NCBI GenBank assembly: GCA_016490735.1
Contig: JAEMWC010000764.1
Location: 365,800-429,799, forward strand
Origin: Pachyseris speciosa
Lineage: Eukaryota > Cnidaria > Anthozoa > Scleractinia > Pachyseridae
Direction: 5' to 3'
DNA length: 64,000 bases
Notes under the pieces: model-generated
Database searches by the model: none
What the model was told of the DNA's origin: nothing
Seen by the model: the letters and a program-made list of their open reading frames with translations, nothing else
Position numbers and translations under genes: made by a program
In this document: positions 45,301-55,597 of the stretch, in pieces
Layout of the letters: each line of letters begins with the position of its first letter
Numbering within the stretch: the stretch's first letter is position 1

Positions 45301-46063
45301 AAAACGCGAGTAACCATTAATCACGAATTGTACGATAAGGTCGTGCGAATTTTTATTTATAGTTTGCTCAACAAAACTACGGATTGTAAATGGTCACGAA
45401 ATTTGTAATTTATCGGGTATTCTACTAAATTATCCCAAAAACATCATTCCAGACAATCGCAGCCTTAGTTTATGTGCCGTTTCCTCCAATTTCAACCGTC
45501 AAAACATTCAAATTTGCCACGTTTTCCCGCTGTGGTCACACGCCGTACTGCTTTCGACCAATCAGAATTGAGTTCTTTTGGTTATATAAACGAGGAAATT
45601 ATAATTATGTAAACTCTGATCACATAGACTCTTTCTTTTAGCGATGCACGTGTTGCCCACAATAAATCAAAGGACCCCTATGAGCCAGCTCGTCAACTTC
45701 ATTAGCTAACTACAGAAGCTTGGAAACAGTTTTGTCCGTCATTTCCGATCAAAAACCGTAACTTGTTAGGAATCTGTTCAAAAGCTACGGGTGTTTTGGA
45801 ATCATGCAGAGAACTGTCCATAATAACCGTCACGCTATAGTAGATAAGTATAAATGTACTAGCGTTCTATCACGAATGCCACTTCGCAGTGTCTGCGACG
45901 AGGATTTAGATAATTTAGTTGTTTAGGTTTGAACGACTAGTAGATTTGTACTAACTCAACTTAACAATTAGATTATTCGCCCTCGGCTTCTATGCGTGAT
46001 AGCTGAACCGGGCTGCACCCTGTACCACGCGATAGAACGAGCTCATAATCTAAAGAGGGAGCA

Positions 46064-46156
46064 GGGATGGCGCAGTGTTGAGAACACTTGTCTTCCACCA
46101 GTGTGGCCCGGGTCTCGATTCCCGGACTCGACGTCATGTGTGGGTGGAGTTTGTTA

Positions 46157-46190
<34 letters not shown>

Positions 46191-46357
46191 CGTGTACTCC
46201 GGTTTCCCTTCTCCTCAAAAACCAACACTTCTAAATTCCAATTCGACCCCGAATGCTCGAACGTTTCATAAATGAGCCCCGACTCGGGAGATTGACCAAG
46301 TAGGGCAACCACTCCTCAGGATATCGAACTTAATTAAAAATTGATTTGATTTGAATT
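46064..46357 (+). mobile_element. tRNA-derived SINE
   Basis: The head GGGATGGCGCAGTGTTGAG is an A-box-type sequence. GGTCTCGATTCCC, 40 bases on, is a B box with one inserted base. It is followed by the body 'ctccgagaggtttttctccg' and a TTGATTTGATTTG tail. This architecture is that of a pol III SINE and resembles a family I know to be common in corals. Short ORFs on both strands here are artefacts. Confidence 0.85.
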
Positions 46358-48272
46358 GTGAAATGTATTATCTGCCACCTCCAGATGTACTCGCGACTTT
46401 TAAATCAAGGCGTCAGTTTAGAATGTTCAGTTGCTCCTGATTAACGGGCGATGACAGAAGAAGTCGTTGCAGTATTTGTGATATGAACGATATCGAAGAT
46501 GAAATTCACCTACGTTTTCGTTGTCCCAAGTATTCATCACTTAGAAATGCATTTTATGATAAAATAGTTAATCTCGGTTAATAGAATCCCGAATATGAAG
46601 CACTGAGTTACTAGATTCACTGAATTAATTATAGAATTAATGAACTCTAATGGTAATTTTATTAACATGTTGACCTGTTATCAGTCTAGTTCGATTTTTG
46701 TTCTCTACTCTTTTCTGTTTTATCTGATTTCCCGCCGGGGAGTATGCCCTACGACCGCGGGAATCTCACATCTTTGGCGCTCGTTTCATCGCCTTTTCGG
46801 CCATCATACGCACCTACCATGATAAAAGCCTACCTACAGCCCTGGTTGATTGGTACTGGCATTTCGATCCTCATTAATTACTGCTTTGAGAAATTATTCC
46901 TTCTGTGGTTTCCTTCGTGTACCGCTCAACCTCGGGTGATCTCTACGTCACTTAAATTAAGACAAATTAAATTAAATTAATTGGCCAGCGACACTTTTAT
47001 AAAAACAAAACGCGTTTCTTATGCTACAACATCATGACATCTTCAGAAGTGATCGTTTTCTCGTTACAAAGTGATTTTAATTTATTATACATAGCAAAAG
47101 ACTGGAAACTAGTAAATATAGAATAACAAACGCTTGCTTTGATGCTCTAAGAAAGGTTAAAAATATCTGGCTCAATTGCCTGCGAAAACGACGGGTTTTT
47201 TCCAGCCCCGGATTTCCCGCTTTATCCCTTCACTGACGTGCATCACCCTGTATTGACACTGATCTGTTTTCGCTTTTTACCTTTATCCTTTCTCCTTCAG
47301 TTGTAGAACTAGAGATTTTCAGGACAAAAAAAACAGGCCCTGGCCAGGATAGAGCTCGTGATTATGTTCTAATCCAGACCGAGTAGTTGATCTACGTTAA
47401 GGGAATATAGGAACCTATTCACTGCTGCTTGCAACAACTATTCGCACAGTCCAACAACACAGTCACTCCACACCAACGACAATGTCAGTGACAGTTTTAT
47501 TTCCCACCTTTTGGCAGAGGCTAAGTTTTCCCTTGTATGGCAGAAAGTGAGTGAGTTGCAGGTTCAAAAATGGGCCTTTCCTCACTCCTCCTTTCAGAAA
47601 AATCACTAAAAACGGAACAATTGTGGTTTGTCCTCCCTTTAAGAAGAATTGTTTTCCACTCGGTCTTCTGAGAGCAGGGCTCCTTTTCTTCATTACACTT
47701 TGACCCCAACATGAAAATCACATCAGCACGACTTGCCCCGTTAATCTGTAAGACAATAGGGAGTTCAGTGGCAGGCGACTCAAACCGCCATAAAAAAAAA
47801 AGAAAAGAAAAGAACACACTAAGAGCATAAGGTAAGCGATCTTTATTCATCTGGCTTACGTTATATCTGCATTTGGGATTAAGAGGTGCAAAATTCGGTA
47901 TTTAGGAACATTGCTTCGGATCACTTGAATCCAGCCGAGAACAGCCGTTTCAGAATAGAGCGAATAACGTATGAGATCAAATAAGCGCGCGTGACGTCGC
48001 GCAGTTCGGATTGTCTGGCTGTCGTCGCTCGTTCTCTGTCTCTCGCTTGTTTAACGGGCGTTTCGTTAGGGAGATATGTTACTGTCGCAAACTGTCGCGC
48101 TTTTTACTGGGCTTCCCGTGTCTCGCGGGCGCCCGGGTCTAAAATTACCGTCCGTTCTTCTTTTTCTTCGAGTATCGTCCACAAAGCTCACTTCCGGCGT
48201 TTCTGCGCAAGCGCTAATTAATAATGGTCATTTTGGAGTAAGTAAACTATTTTCAACTCACTAACTATGCTG
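46358..48272. other. Non-coding stretch with a GC-rich block
   Basis: No gene recognised. 47985-48240 is CpG-rich and contains CACTTCCGGC (ETS-like) and TGCGCAAGCGC (NRF1-like) just before 'aataatgg'. Part of this block recurs at 49500-49560. Confidence 0.5.
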
Positions 48273-48346
48273 AACGTGGCCTAGCGGTCATCTTTATTGC
48301 TTCTGATGCAGATGTTCCCGGGTTCGATTCCCGCTTTTTTTTTTTT
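48273..48346 (+). repeat. tRNA-like SINE head followed by a poly-T run
   Basis: GTGGCCTAGCGGTCA (A-box-like) and GGTTCGATTCC (perfect B box) are spaced as in a tRNA, with CCGGG...CCCG stem halves. A run of about 12 T follows at once, a pol III terminator. The anticodon and D arms do not fold well. It stands at the head of a duplicated block (48.3-49.0 kb). Confidence 0.6.
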
Positions 48347-48389
48347 CCATCTTCTTTTTTAAATATATTTTTTTTACATGTGTTATAAT

Positions 48390-48990
48390 TATTGTAAGTT
48401 ATAATGGTTGAGCTGTAAAGCAATTTTCAAGGGATATGTGTTTATAGGGGTCTATGGATATACACTGCAAAGAAACAGACACGAACCGATGAATGATGCC
48501 TGTTGTCACGTATCGGAAAACGTCGATTCACCTTGTGTCTTTGAACTCTGAACAACTAATATGTTAAAAGAATTGTCCATGCGAATGTTTGCAAGTTCAA
48601 CTGCGAGAAGAAAGCTTTTGACATGTTCGAACTTACCTCCAGATGTTTTTAATTAGACTGCCGTGTTTCCCCGTGTCCGCTCCATTAAGAGGTAGTACAT
48701 TTTGTTGAATAACTCAAGTAACCCTGAGACTTTGACAGGTAATTTATTTACTATTTTTCTTCAATATCTCAATTTCTGGGCATTAGTTTTTGAATGATTT
48801 TTAAGCGATTAGTTTTTACTTGCGTGAGTTGAAACTGACCGCAGAAACGTTCTGCTTTCTTATGTTTCAAATGACCCTGGATTGACGTATTTGTAAACAG
48901 TTTCACTCTGTTGATTATTTTTCTCCTCACATTTCACCGAGATTCCATTAACCTTTATGCGAAATAAAACTACATCGTTCGATGAGCGCT
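48390..48990. repeat. Duplicated block, copy 1
   Basis: Landmarks in order: 'atggttgagctgtaaag', 'aacaactaatatg', 'gtttgcaagttcaac', 'aataactcaagta', 'atttatttactattttt', 'catttcaccgagattcca'. All return in the same order at 49.2-50.2 kb. Diverged, non-coding. Confidence 0.75.
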
Positions 48991-49089
48991 TTCTTTCTCA
49001 AACAAATATCCATCGAAGCGAAAACAAGTGTGCTTAGTTTTTTTGGAATCAATACACTATTTTATCATATTACGTTACATTGTGACGAA

Positions 49090-49145
49090 CCTCTGTGGCC
49101 AAGAGGTCATTGTTCCTTCCTCTGACTCAGCTAACCCGGTTCGAT
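49090..49145 (+). repeat. Decayed tRNA-like SINE head
   Basis: CTGTGGCCAAGAGGTCA and CCCGGTTCGATATAT are degraded A- and B-box sequences at the same place relative to the duplicated block as the 48273 copy. Confidence 0.5.
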
Positions 49146-49219
49146 ATATTAGTGGCATATATCGCGGGCTTTTTTTTTTCGTTTCTCTTTCTTCTTCTTT
49201 TTTACAAGTGTTACAATTA

Positions 49220-50240
49220 TTGTTCTCAATGGTTGAGCTGTAAAGTAAGTATGGAATTTTAGGGGGATATATGTTGATAGGGGTCTCAAGAAATAGACTC
49301 CAACACAAGCTAAGCTCAATGCGTCCGATGTAAGAAAGACAGACTTCTCTCTATTCTTTTGTTTAGCGCTAACTTAGGGATACAATGCTGCTTTTTGCAA
49401 GCTCGAGTTTAGGCTAATTGTAGCCTCTTGTTACTCGGCCGGAAGTCGGCAGAGTTTGAAAATGTCGTTCATTCTTCTTTGTCGTTTTATTCTTTGCCGT
49501 CGTGTTTCATCCACAAAGCTCACTTCCGCCGTTTCCGCGCATGCGCAAGCTAAATTTAGCAGTACCTCTCGGAAAGCCCTGGGGACGAGGTCAAAACAAG
49601 GCCACAGTACCGAAGGCCGCCATGTTACAGCATGTTAACATCACGAACGCTAAAATGACGATTCATGGCAATCACCTTGTGTTTACAACTTGTGTGAACA
49701 ACTAATATGTAGACAGAAGTGTGAATTAGGATTGTTTGCAAGTTCAACAGCGAGACGAAAGGTTTTAACATAGCCAAACTGAACATTTTGCCCGTGGCTT
49801 CTACATACTATAAAACCGCTGTAATTTTGAGGGGAACGCTTTGCTGAATAACTCAAGTACGCGATATCACACACTGTGACTTTTACAGGTAGTTTATTTA
49901 CTATTTTTGTACAATATCTCAATTTCTTGACATTATTTTTGAATGACAAGCGATTATATTTTTAAATTGCGTGACGTGAAATCCAACTGTAGAACTACAG
50001 AAACGTAGCCTCCTTCGCAGACGTCTTTGGACTCGTCACGCGCTCCTTGCCCACGGACGACGTTCGTGGGCAAGGAACGCGTGACGAGCCCAAAGACGTC
50101 TGCGAAGGACGCTAACAGAAACCTTACTCTCTTTAGAAATGTCTCTGTTTCAAGTGACGTATTTCAGCAAACAGTTTCACCCTCCTGAATATTTTTTCTC
50201 CTCGCATTTCACCGAGATTCCAGTAACGTTTTGCCAAAAA
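49220..50240. repeat. Duplicated block, copy 2, with inserted GC-rich cassette
   Basis: Same landmark order as 48390-48990, but with about 350 bp inserted near 49340-49690. The insert carries the 'cacaaagctcacttccg' cassette that lies upstream of copy 1, here with GCGCATGCGC and GGCCGCCATGTTAC. Confidence 0.75.
50006..50114. repeat. Near-perfect hairpin, about 48-bp arms
   Basis: TCCTTCGCAGACGTCTTTGG on the left is exactly inverted on the right. The arms run TAGC...CCCACG and CGTGGG...GCTA with a loop of about 9 bases and very few mismatches. Probably a small palindromic transposon inserted in the duplicated block. Confidence 0.9.
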
Positions 50241-52462
50241 ATCCTGCGTTCTGTAATGGTCTTTAGTGCAAGCTAGCGGACCTATATGAGGAAACAAACT
50301 CCTGGGATCAAAAGCAGACAAAATCCACTTATGGGTCATCGTTTTTCTTTTATGGGTCGGTTTTCGATCGTGTTTTGGGTCATCGTTTTCTAGACATCCA
50401 TAACACAAGCAGTGTTGACTGTACTTGAAGAATGTGTTGTATTAGAGAAGGCAGTGCTACTATCTGCTCCTGATGAACATGATGCAATAGTGAAAATAAA
50501 ATATGGAAAGGAATTCAAATCTTGTTATTCTAACTTTGTCAAATGTCTTTCGTTTCGGATAAAGTTATCGATAAATTCATTGTAATCAACTGCATTTACA
50601 TCAACGGATACACTTAAAATTTTAAATAAGGTCAGGCAATTTACGGAGAAAAATTAAAGACAAGAAGACTGAAGCGTCAAGAAGGGTCTCCCACGGATTC
50701 ATATCGCTAAACATGGTAAACTCGTTTTGTCCACTAACACAGGACATTTTTCTTAAAATAGTAGTTATAAGTGGAATGACTTTTTGGTGAGGATTTCCTC
50801 TATGTGAGATAAATACAGGCTGAAGTTCGTACCCGTAGTTCAATGTTCCAAAACGAAAATATCAGAATTCTGTAAAGACATAACGCCCTTAGTGATGGCT
50901 CTATTCTTTATGCGTAATCTGTTTGTCTTACCTCTTGGCATATTTTCTACAGTACTGGTGGCATCTATAATTTAGATAAATCTTCCACACATCTCTCACA
51001 GTCGCTTTCAATGCTGGATTTCCTAGGTATGACCATTCATATTGTATTCAAGCTTTTAAATTCCCATTTACGGCTTTTGCCTTTCACTAGGGGTGGGGGA
51101 TGGAAAACTCAAGATTTTTCGAGGCAGTTAAACCACTATATTTTCCTGAGGGACCCTCTGATGTGTTTATGCTTACAAAAGAGGCAGCTTTGCAAAAACA
51201 TTGAGACAGCAAGCCCCTTAAAATAAGGCCTAAAATTTTGTGAAAGTCCATTACTACCACTTTCATTAGGCAAATCAAATTTTGGCTTTTAAGCTTCACT
51301 CAGAAGGCTGCTTCACTGAGCTATGAATTTCAGCTTTAACCACAAATATATTAATAACAAATTTGTGAACAATACTCTAGCCATGCCATTCAACTTCATT
51401 TCCATTCCACTTGAAGTACACAGGAGAAGGATGTGATGATTGTTTGTGTATCTTGCAAACAGTTATCAGCAAGTGCAAAGTACAGTTATCACAGTTTGTC
51501 TTAATGCTGAAAGTTTTTGTGGATTAGAAACACTCAATGTACTCTTGATACTGTCACTGAAATGCTTATAAATATTTCTGGCTTTGATGTTATTCCCTAA
51601 TTACTAGTACTGTGTTCACATATTACTGTCCTTTGGGGCTTCTCTGGAATACTGTAATCTTGAATATTATTCTTTAAATTATGCTTGAATGTTATCACCT
51701 GAATCAGTTCACTGCGCCCATAGCACTGTCGCGCCTCTAATTGACTTTTGAAACAAGACAGATGATACAATGGATGGCAAAGTCCTTGTATAAACAACAT
51801 TATATGGGATTGTGTCTGCATTCTTGACTTAAAAAGGTATTTACGGTGCAAACATAAGTGCAAGTGGAGGCAAAGTGCAATGCAAGGTTGTGTTTCATTA
51901 TTATCAGGTGTCACACTATTCATACAAGAACAATTAAATATATTTTGCCATCCTTTTCCCTCAGTTTCACATATCCACTTGTAAACATAACATAATAGAA
52001 AAGTTTGGGCTAACACTATGCTAAGTGACTTGTTAAGTTTTTGTAGTTTGTTCCAATTTTCTGATTTCTTGTATACAGGCTTGTTTTCCGTGTGGCAATA
52101 GCACTGCCCTGTATTTTTTTCTGCTGCTTTAATTTACACTTAGTTTTCTAGAAAATATGGGCCAAAAATTGCCTTCAGCATCTTCTGTTGACTTTTGTTC
52201 AAAAATAAAAATAAAAAGACCAATTACCGGTAAGTTCTTTGTTTCCTGGAACGCTATAAATACTGGGTAATGTTTACCACAAGAAAACAAGCCTATGTGC
52301 AAGATATCAGTAATTTTTGAGCAAAATGAAAAAAGCCACTTATCATAATGTTAGCGCAAACCACCAGCTGGTCAGGGAAATTGATTGTATGCAGCAATAT
52401 GACACAAATAACATGTCGTTGGTTTTGTTTGTTACTTCTTACTTCATATACCTTACAGCATG
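50241..52462. other. No gene recognised
   Basis: AT-rich sequence with short ORFs; the longest, on the minus strand at 52016-51597, is Cys/His/Leu-rich but matches no domain I know and has no splice context. Confidence 0.5.
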
Positions 52463-52871
52463 TTGCCCAGTATCCGACCACTTCAGTTTAGAACTGCTAT
52501 AACTTTCCTTCCTCAGTCAGAGCATTTCTGAAATTTGGCCTTGAGACAATCCATTTAGTCTGTAATATGACAAAAACAAGGTTTACGGATTTACTTTCGT
52601 ATCCGTCGTGAAATTTGCATTTCTGCAGAGCTCGTTTGTTGCCCAGTATCCGACCAGCGAGCCCAGTATCCAACCACAACTAAACGTAACTTTTCCACTG
52701 ATTCAAGGATATCATCCTTGGATAATCAAAGGTCGCGGTTTGCCAGCTCAATCAGTTAATCTGCTGACTAGTTTTCTTCATTTTTCGTTAGAAACGAAGG
52801 AGGGCCCTTCCGGCGGTCATAGTTCACCTTCACACCCAGTCTGTCCACCAACGTTGTTCTCTTTGTGAGAA

Positions 52872-53035
52872 TGAATATATGAAAATCATATACATTTGAA
52901 CTGCGGATTCAATCATCACAGTTATGAACACTACAAAAGCAGTAGAGAAGTTAAAGCCTGAAAAGGCTTTAATTTCACTACTGCTTATGTAGTGTTCATA
53001 ACTGCGATGATCATTCACATATTCAGTTGTCGTTC
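52872..53035. mobile_element. Palindromic miniature element
   Basis: The arms TGAATATATGAAAATCATAT...AGTAGTGAAATTAAAGCC-type fold on a centre GCCTGAAAAGGC. The left arm includes CAGTTATGAACACTAC and the right arm GTAGTGTTCATAACTG. Its outer sequence resembles the 'atatgaactgcgg...atgatcctcgcagttgtgaac' text of the 43.5-kb composite. Confidence 0.85.
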
Positions 53036-53789
53036 TCTTTATTTCCCAATTTTGGGCTGCTTTTCTGGTACTTAGTCTGCGGGCACTAACATCTCTTATC
53101 GCTTCGTGAGGCCATTCTAGGGTCAACAGAAAGGTTTATATGAGAATTCCCTGTTTTAACTTCTGCTTCCGGAAATACAAAATGCAGCATGCAAAGCAAA
53201 CACACGGACACACGGTCGCTTGGACAGATAAATGAAGAACGTTTCTATAAAGAGTCGTGTAACATTACATTAATTACATGGGTTACATGCATATATTAGG
53301 GCATAATTATAGTTAAAGGTATGGAATTAATCTTGTTTAAACAGTTACGCAGCTTATACAACGATTTTGCACAGTTAAGAAAAAAACTGGTCGGATAGTG
53401 GGCATACTGAATCAAAACTTAGTGAATGTTTCTGGCCTCCGTTATTCCAGACAAATTAAATTTTAAGAAGAATTAATTGATGTTATAACCTCTTGAATTC
53501 TTTGAGTTTCGTCAGTTCAAATATACAACAGTTCCTTTGAAAATATCATATTATACGGACTCTGCGATAGTTTCATTGCACAGTGAAAAGCGTAAATATT
53601 AGCTATCAAAATTCACGCACCTCAACAGAACGGTGCCTTCTGCAAGTGTTTCTCAAGCTAAAAGCCCGCTAAACCTTGCTTTTCAAAGCTGAAATGTTCG
53701 GCTTCCTTTTGGAATTCTTTATTTGCGGGAAATGAATAAGCGCATCGCAAAAATTGAAAATATTTTTTAACTGGTCGGATACTGGGCAA
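53036..53789. other. No gene recognised
   Basis: Single-copy AT-rich sequence containing two inverted copies of the 18-bp motif. Confidence 0.5.
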
Positions 53790-54200
53790 CAAATAAAGTG
53801 ATGACAAAGCGGAATTTTTTTTTCCATTTTTACATAGCACGTGTTTCTAACGATAAAACTCCATTCTTTGAACTGAAAATTTTGTACTTTTGATCGCAAA
53901 CGAACGAATATGGTACAAATCTATCCCTATGGTAAAAACTATAATATCCGTGAAAATATAAGGAGGTATGGTGCTTTATATGTAACTCTTTTAGTAGGAA
54001 ATCGCACAGTCTTAAGTAAAATATCGTGATGTAACAGGAAGGAGTGATTTTGAAAGTTCTCGAAATTGCTCGAGCCTTCAGGCAGTGCAATTTGAGAACT
54101 TTCAAAATGGGAGTACCCGTTAATCACGAATTGTACGATAAGGTTGCGGGAATGTTTATTTATAGTTCGCTCAACAAAACTACGAATTGACCTATCGCAT
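53790..54200. repeat. Dispersed repeat R2, fragment d
   Basis: Matches R2 from 'ttacatagcacgtgtttct' through 'cacgaattgtacgataagg', including the conserved hairpin at 54052-54103. Overlapping short minus-strand ORFs look similar in copies b, c and d only because the DNA is similar; their frames break between copies. Confidence 0.8.
54052..54103. repeat. R2 hairpin, copy 2
   Basis: GAAAGTTCTCGAAATTGCTC pairs with the inverse of TGCAATTTGAGAACTTTC around GCCTTCAGGC. Confidence 0.85.
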
Positions 54201-54289
54201 GCTCCAGGTGTACACGAGCGCAGCATCGTGCGAAGGCACGAAATCCATGCTTCGCTGGAATGCACGGTTTTCATGCACTGGCACACGAA

Positions 54290-54452
54290 GTGGCACAGCT
54301 TGGCACGGTTAAGGCACGGTTAAGGCACGGTTTAGGCACAGTTTAGGCACAGTTTTGGCACGGTTTAGGCACAGTTTTGGCACGGTTAAGGCACGGTTTA
54401 GGCACCGTTTAGGCACAGTTTTGGCACGGTTAATGCACAGTTTAGGCACGTT
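54290..54452. repeat. Minisatellite, GGCACGGTTTA-type
   Basis: About 14 units of 11-12 bp: GGCACGGTTAA, GGCACGGTTTA, GGCACAGTTTT and variants. Confidence 0.95.
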
Positions 54453-54599
54453 TTTAGGACAAATGAAAACAAGATGCTCTGCTTTCTTCCTCTTTCTATC
54501 AATAACTATGATCATCTTTGTTAATTAGATTACAGGAGGATAATTAACAGTTCTTTTTTCCGGTGAGCGCACAAACAGTAAGTACTGTGCAAAAGAAAT

Positions 54600-55000
54600 G
54601 AGCTAATTTCGACCCCCCGGGGGGGTACTGCCTTATATGGGCTATATAGGTATGTGCGGCCCCAAAGGGTATGGTTTTTTTTAGCCGTTTTGGTCTGAAA
54701 TAGGGTATCAATTTTGACCATTTTGGTCGGAAATAGGGTATGGTTTGTGCGCTCTTGTCTTGAATTCGGTATATTTTTTAGAAGAAGCTACTTCTTCATC
54801 TTCAGCCGATAAGACCATCAACAAAAGCCTTTCTTTAATTGAGTTTATGCTAACTGTGTACGTGAAATAGGTCTGAAATAGGGTATCGAATTTTTGGTTA
54901 GGTCTGAAATAGGGAAGGGAAAATCGTAGATTTTGGTCTCGACCGGGATTTCGACGACATACGTTAATCGTTCTTGCGAATTTTCGGCGACATTTTGATC
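54600..55000. repeat. 'Gggtatgg' repeat of unknown class
   Basis: Starts with CCCCCCGGGGGGGTACTGCC and contains GGGTATGG, AAATAGGGTATC and TGGTCTGAAATAGGG several times. I associate this text with a dispersed element of coral genomes; its class is not determined. Confidence 0.6.
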
Positions 55001-55051
55001 GAAATTTCGTATCGCAAAATTTCGCAGATATGGTGGCGAAACTTCGCAAAC

Positions 55052-55336
55052 TCTTGAATTTTCGGCGTCACGGCAAACATAAAATAGTGACATTTCCAGT
55101 TCTACAAGGTGTACAGAGACGATCGAAACGGCAAAATACTCTTTCTTTAAGGCTGAAATTTGATATGACTGTTTATGATGCGCCGTCTACAAAAGAGTTA
55201 TTTCTTTGCAAGCAGTCGATTTTAGCACGCACCTGACAGCGAGCGTGAATTTTCGGCATCACGGCAAACATAAAATAGTGATATCTCCGGTTCTACAAGG
55301 CGTACAGAGACGATTAAAACGGCAAAATACTCTTTC
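55052..55336. repeat. Local duplication, about 90 bp twice
   Basis: 55052-55145 and 55246-55336 match from GAATTTTCGGC through CGGCAAAATACTCTTTC. The second copy is followed by the 261-bp element, the first by the uninterrupted sequence 'tttaaggctga'. Confidence 0.85.
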
Positions 55337-55597
55337 CAGGCCCGGTCAGGGAGGGGTGGTGGGATACCAATATACCCGTTTTTTTCCCCATCAGATACCA
55401 ATATACCTTAAAATTGTAAAACGTGTGATACCTAATACCTAAAATGATCTTGAAGCATTTAATTCATGTCTGTATACCGAATACCTAAAATTCGGGAAAA
55501 CGAGATACTTTATACCCGGATTGTAACATAAAAATACCATATACCTGAATTAAAACGGCTCTAGATAACGTATACACAAAACCCCTGGCCGGGCCTG
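55337..55597. mobile_element. 261-bp miniature element with 6-bp target duplication
   Basis: The ends are CAGGCCCGGTCAGGG and (reverse complement of the right) CAGGCCCGGCCAGGGG. TCTTTC lies at 55331-55336 and 55598-55603. The paralogue at 55140 reads CTCTTTCTTTAAGGC, the unoccupied state of CTCTTTC|TCTTTCTTCAAGGC. The interior is built of TACCTAATACC and ATACCAATATACC-like repeats. No coding sequence. Confidence 0.9.

Larger units (their letters stand above)
43770..46050. repeat. Dispersed repeat R2, copy b (interrupted)
   Basis: Parallel to copies a and c. It is split by the L2/CR1-like fragment at 43971-44520. Its right part (45840-46030) contains 'agtataaatgtactagcgttc' and 'gctgaaccgggctgcaccctg', both found again at 59.6-59.95 kb in copy c. 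Confidence 0.8.
52463..53789. repeat. Five scattered copies of an 18-bp motif
   Basis: TTGCCCAGTATCCGACCA occurs exactly at 52463-52480 and 52639-52656, as GCCCAGTATCCAACCA at 52661-52676, and inverted at 53388-53404 (one change, truncated) and 53772-53789 (exact). The flanking sequences do not match beyond a few bases. Confidence 0.8.

Noticed and set aside
51597..52016. 139-residue Cys/His-rich minus-strand ORF as a zinc protein
   Set aside because: Cys and His do not form any regular spacing and the flanks show no gene structure.
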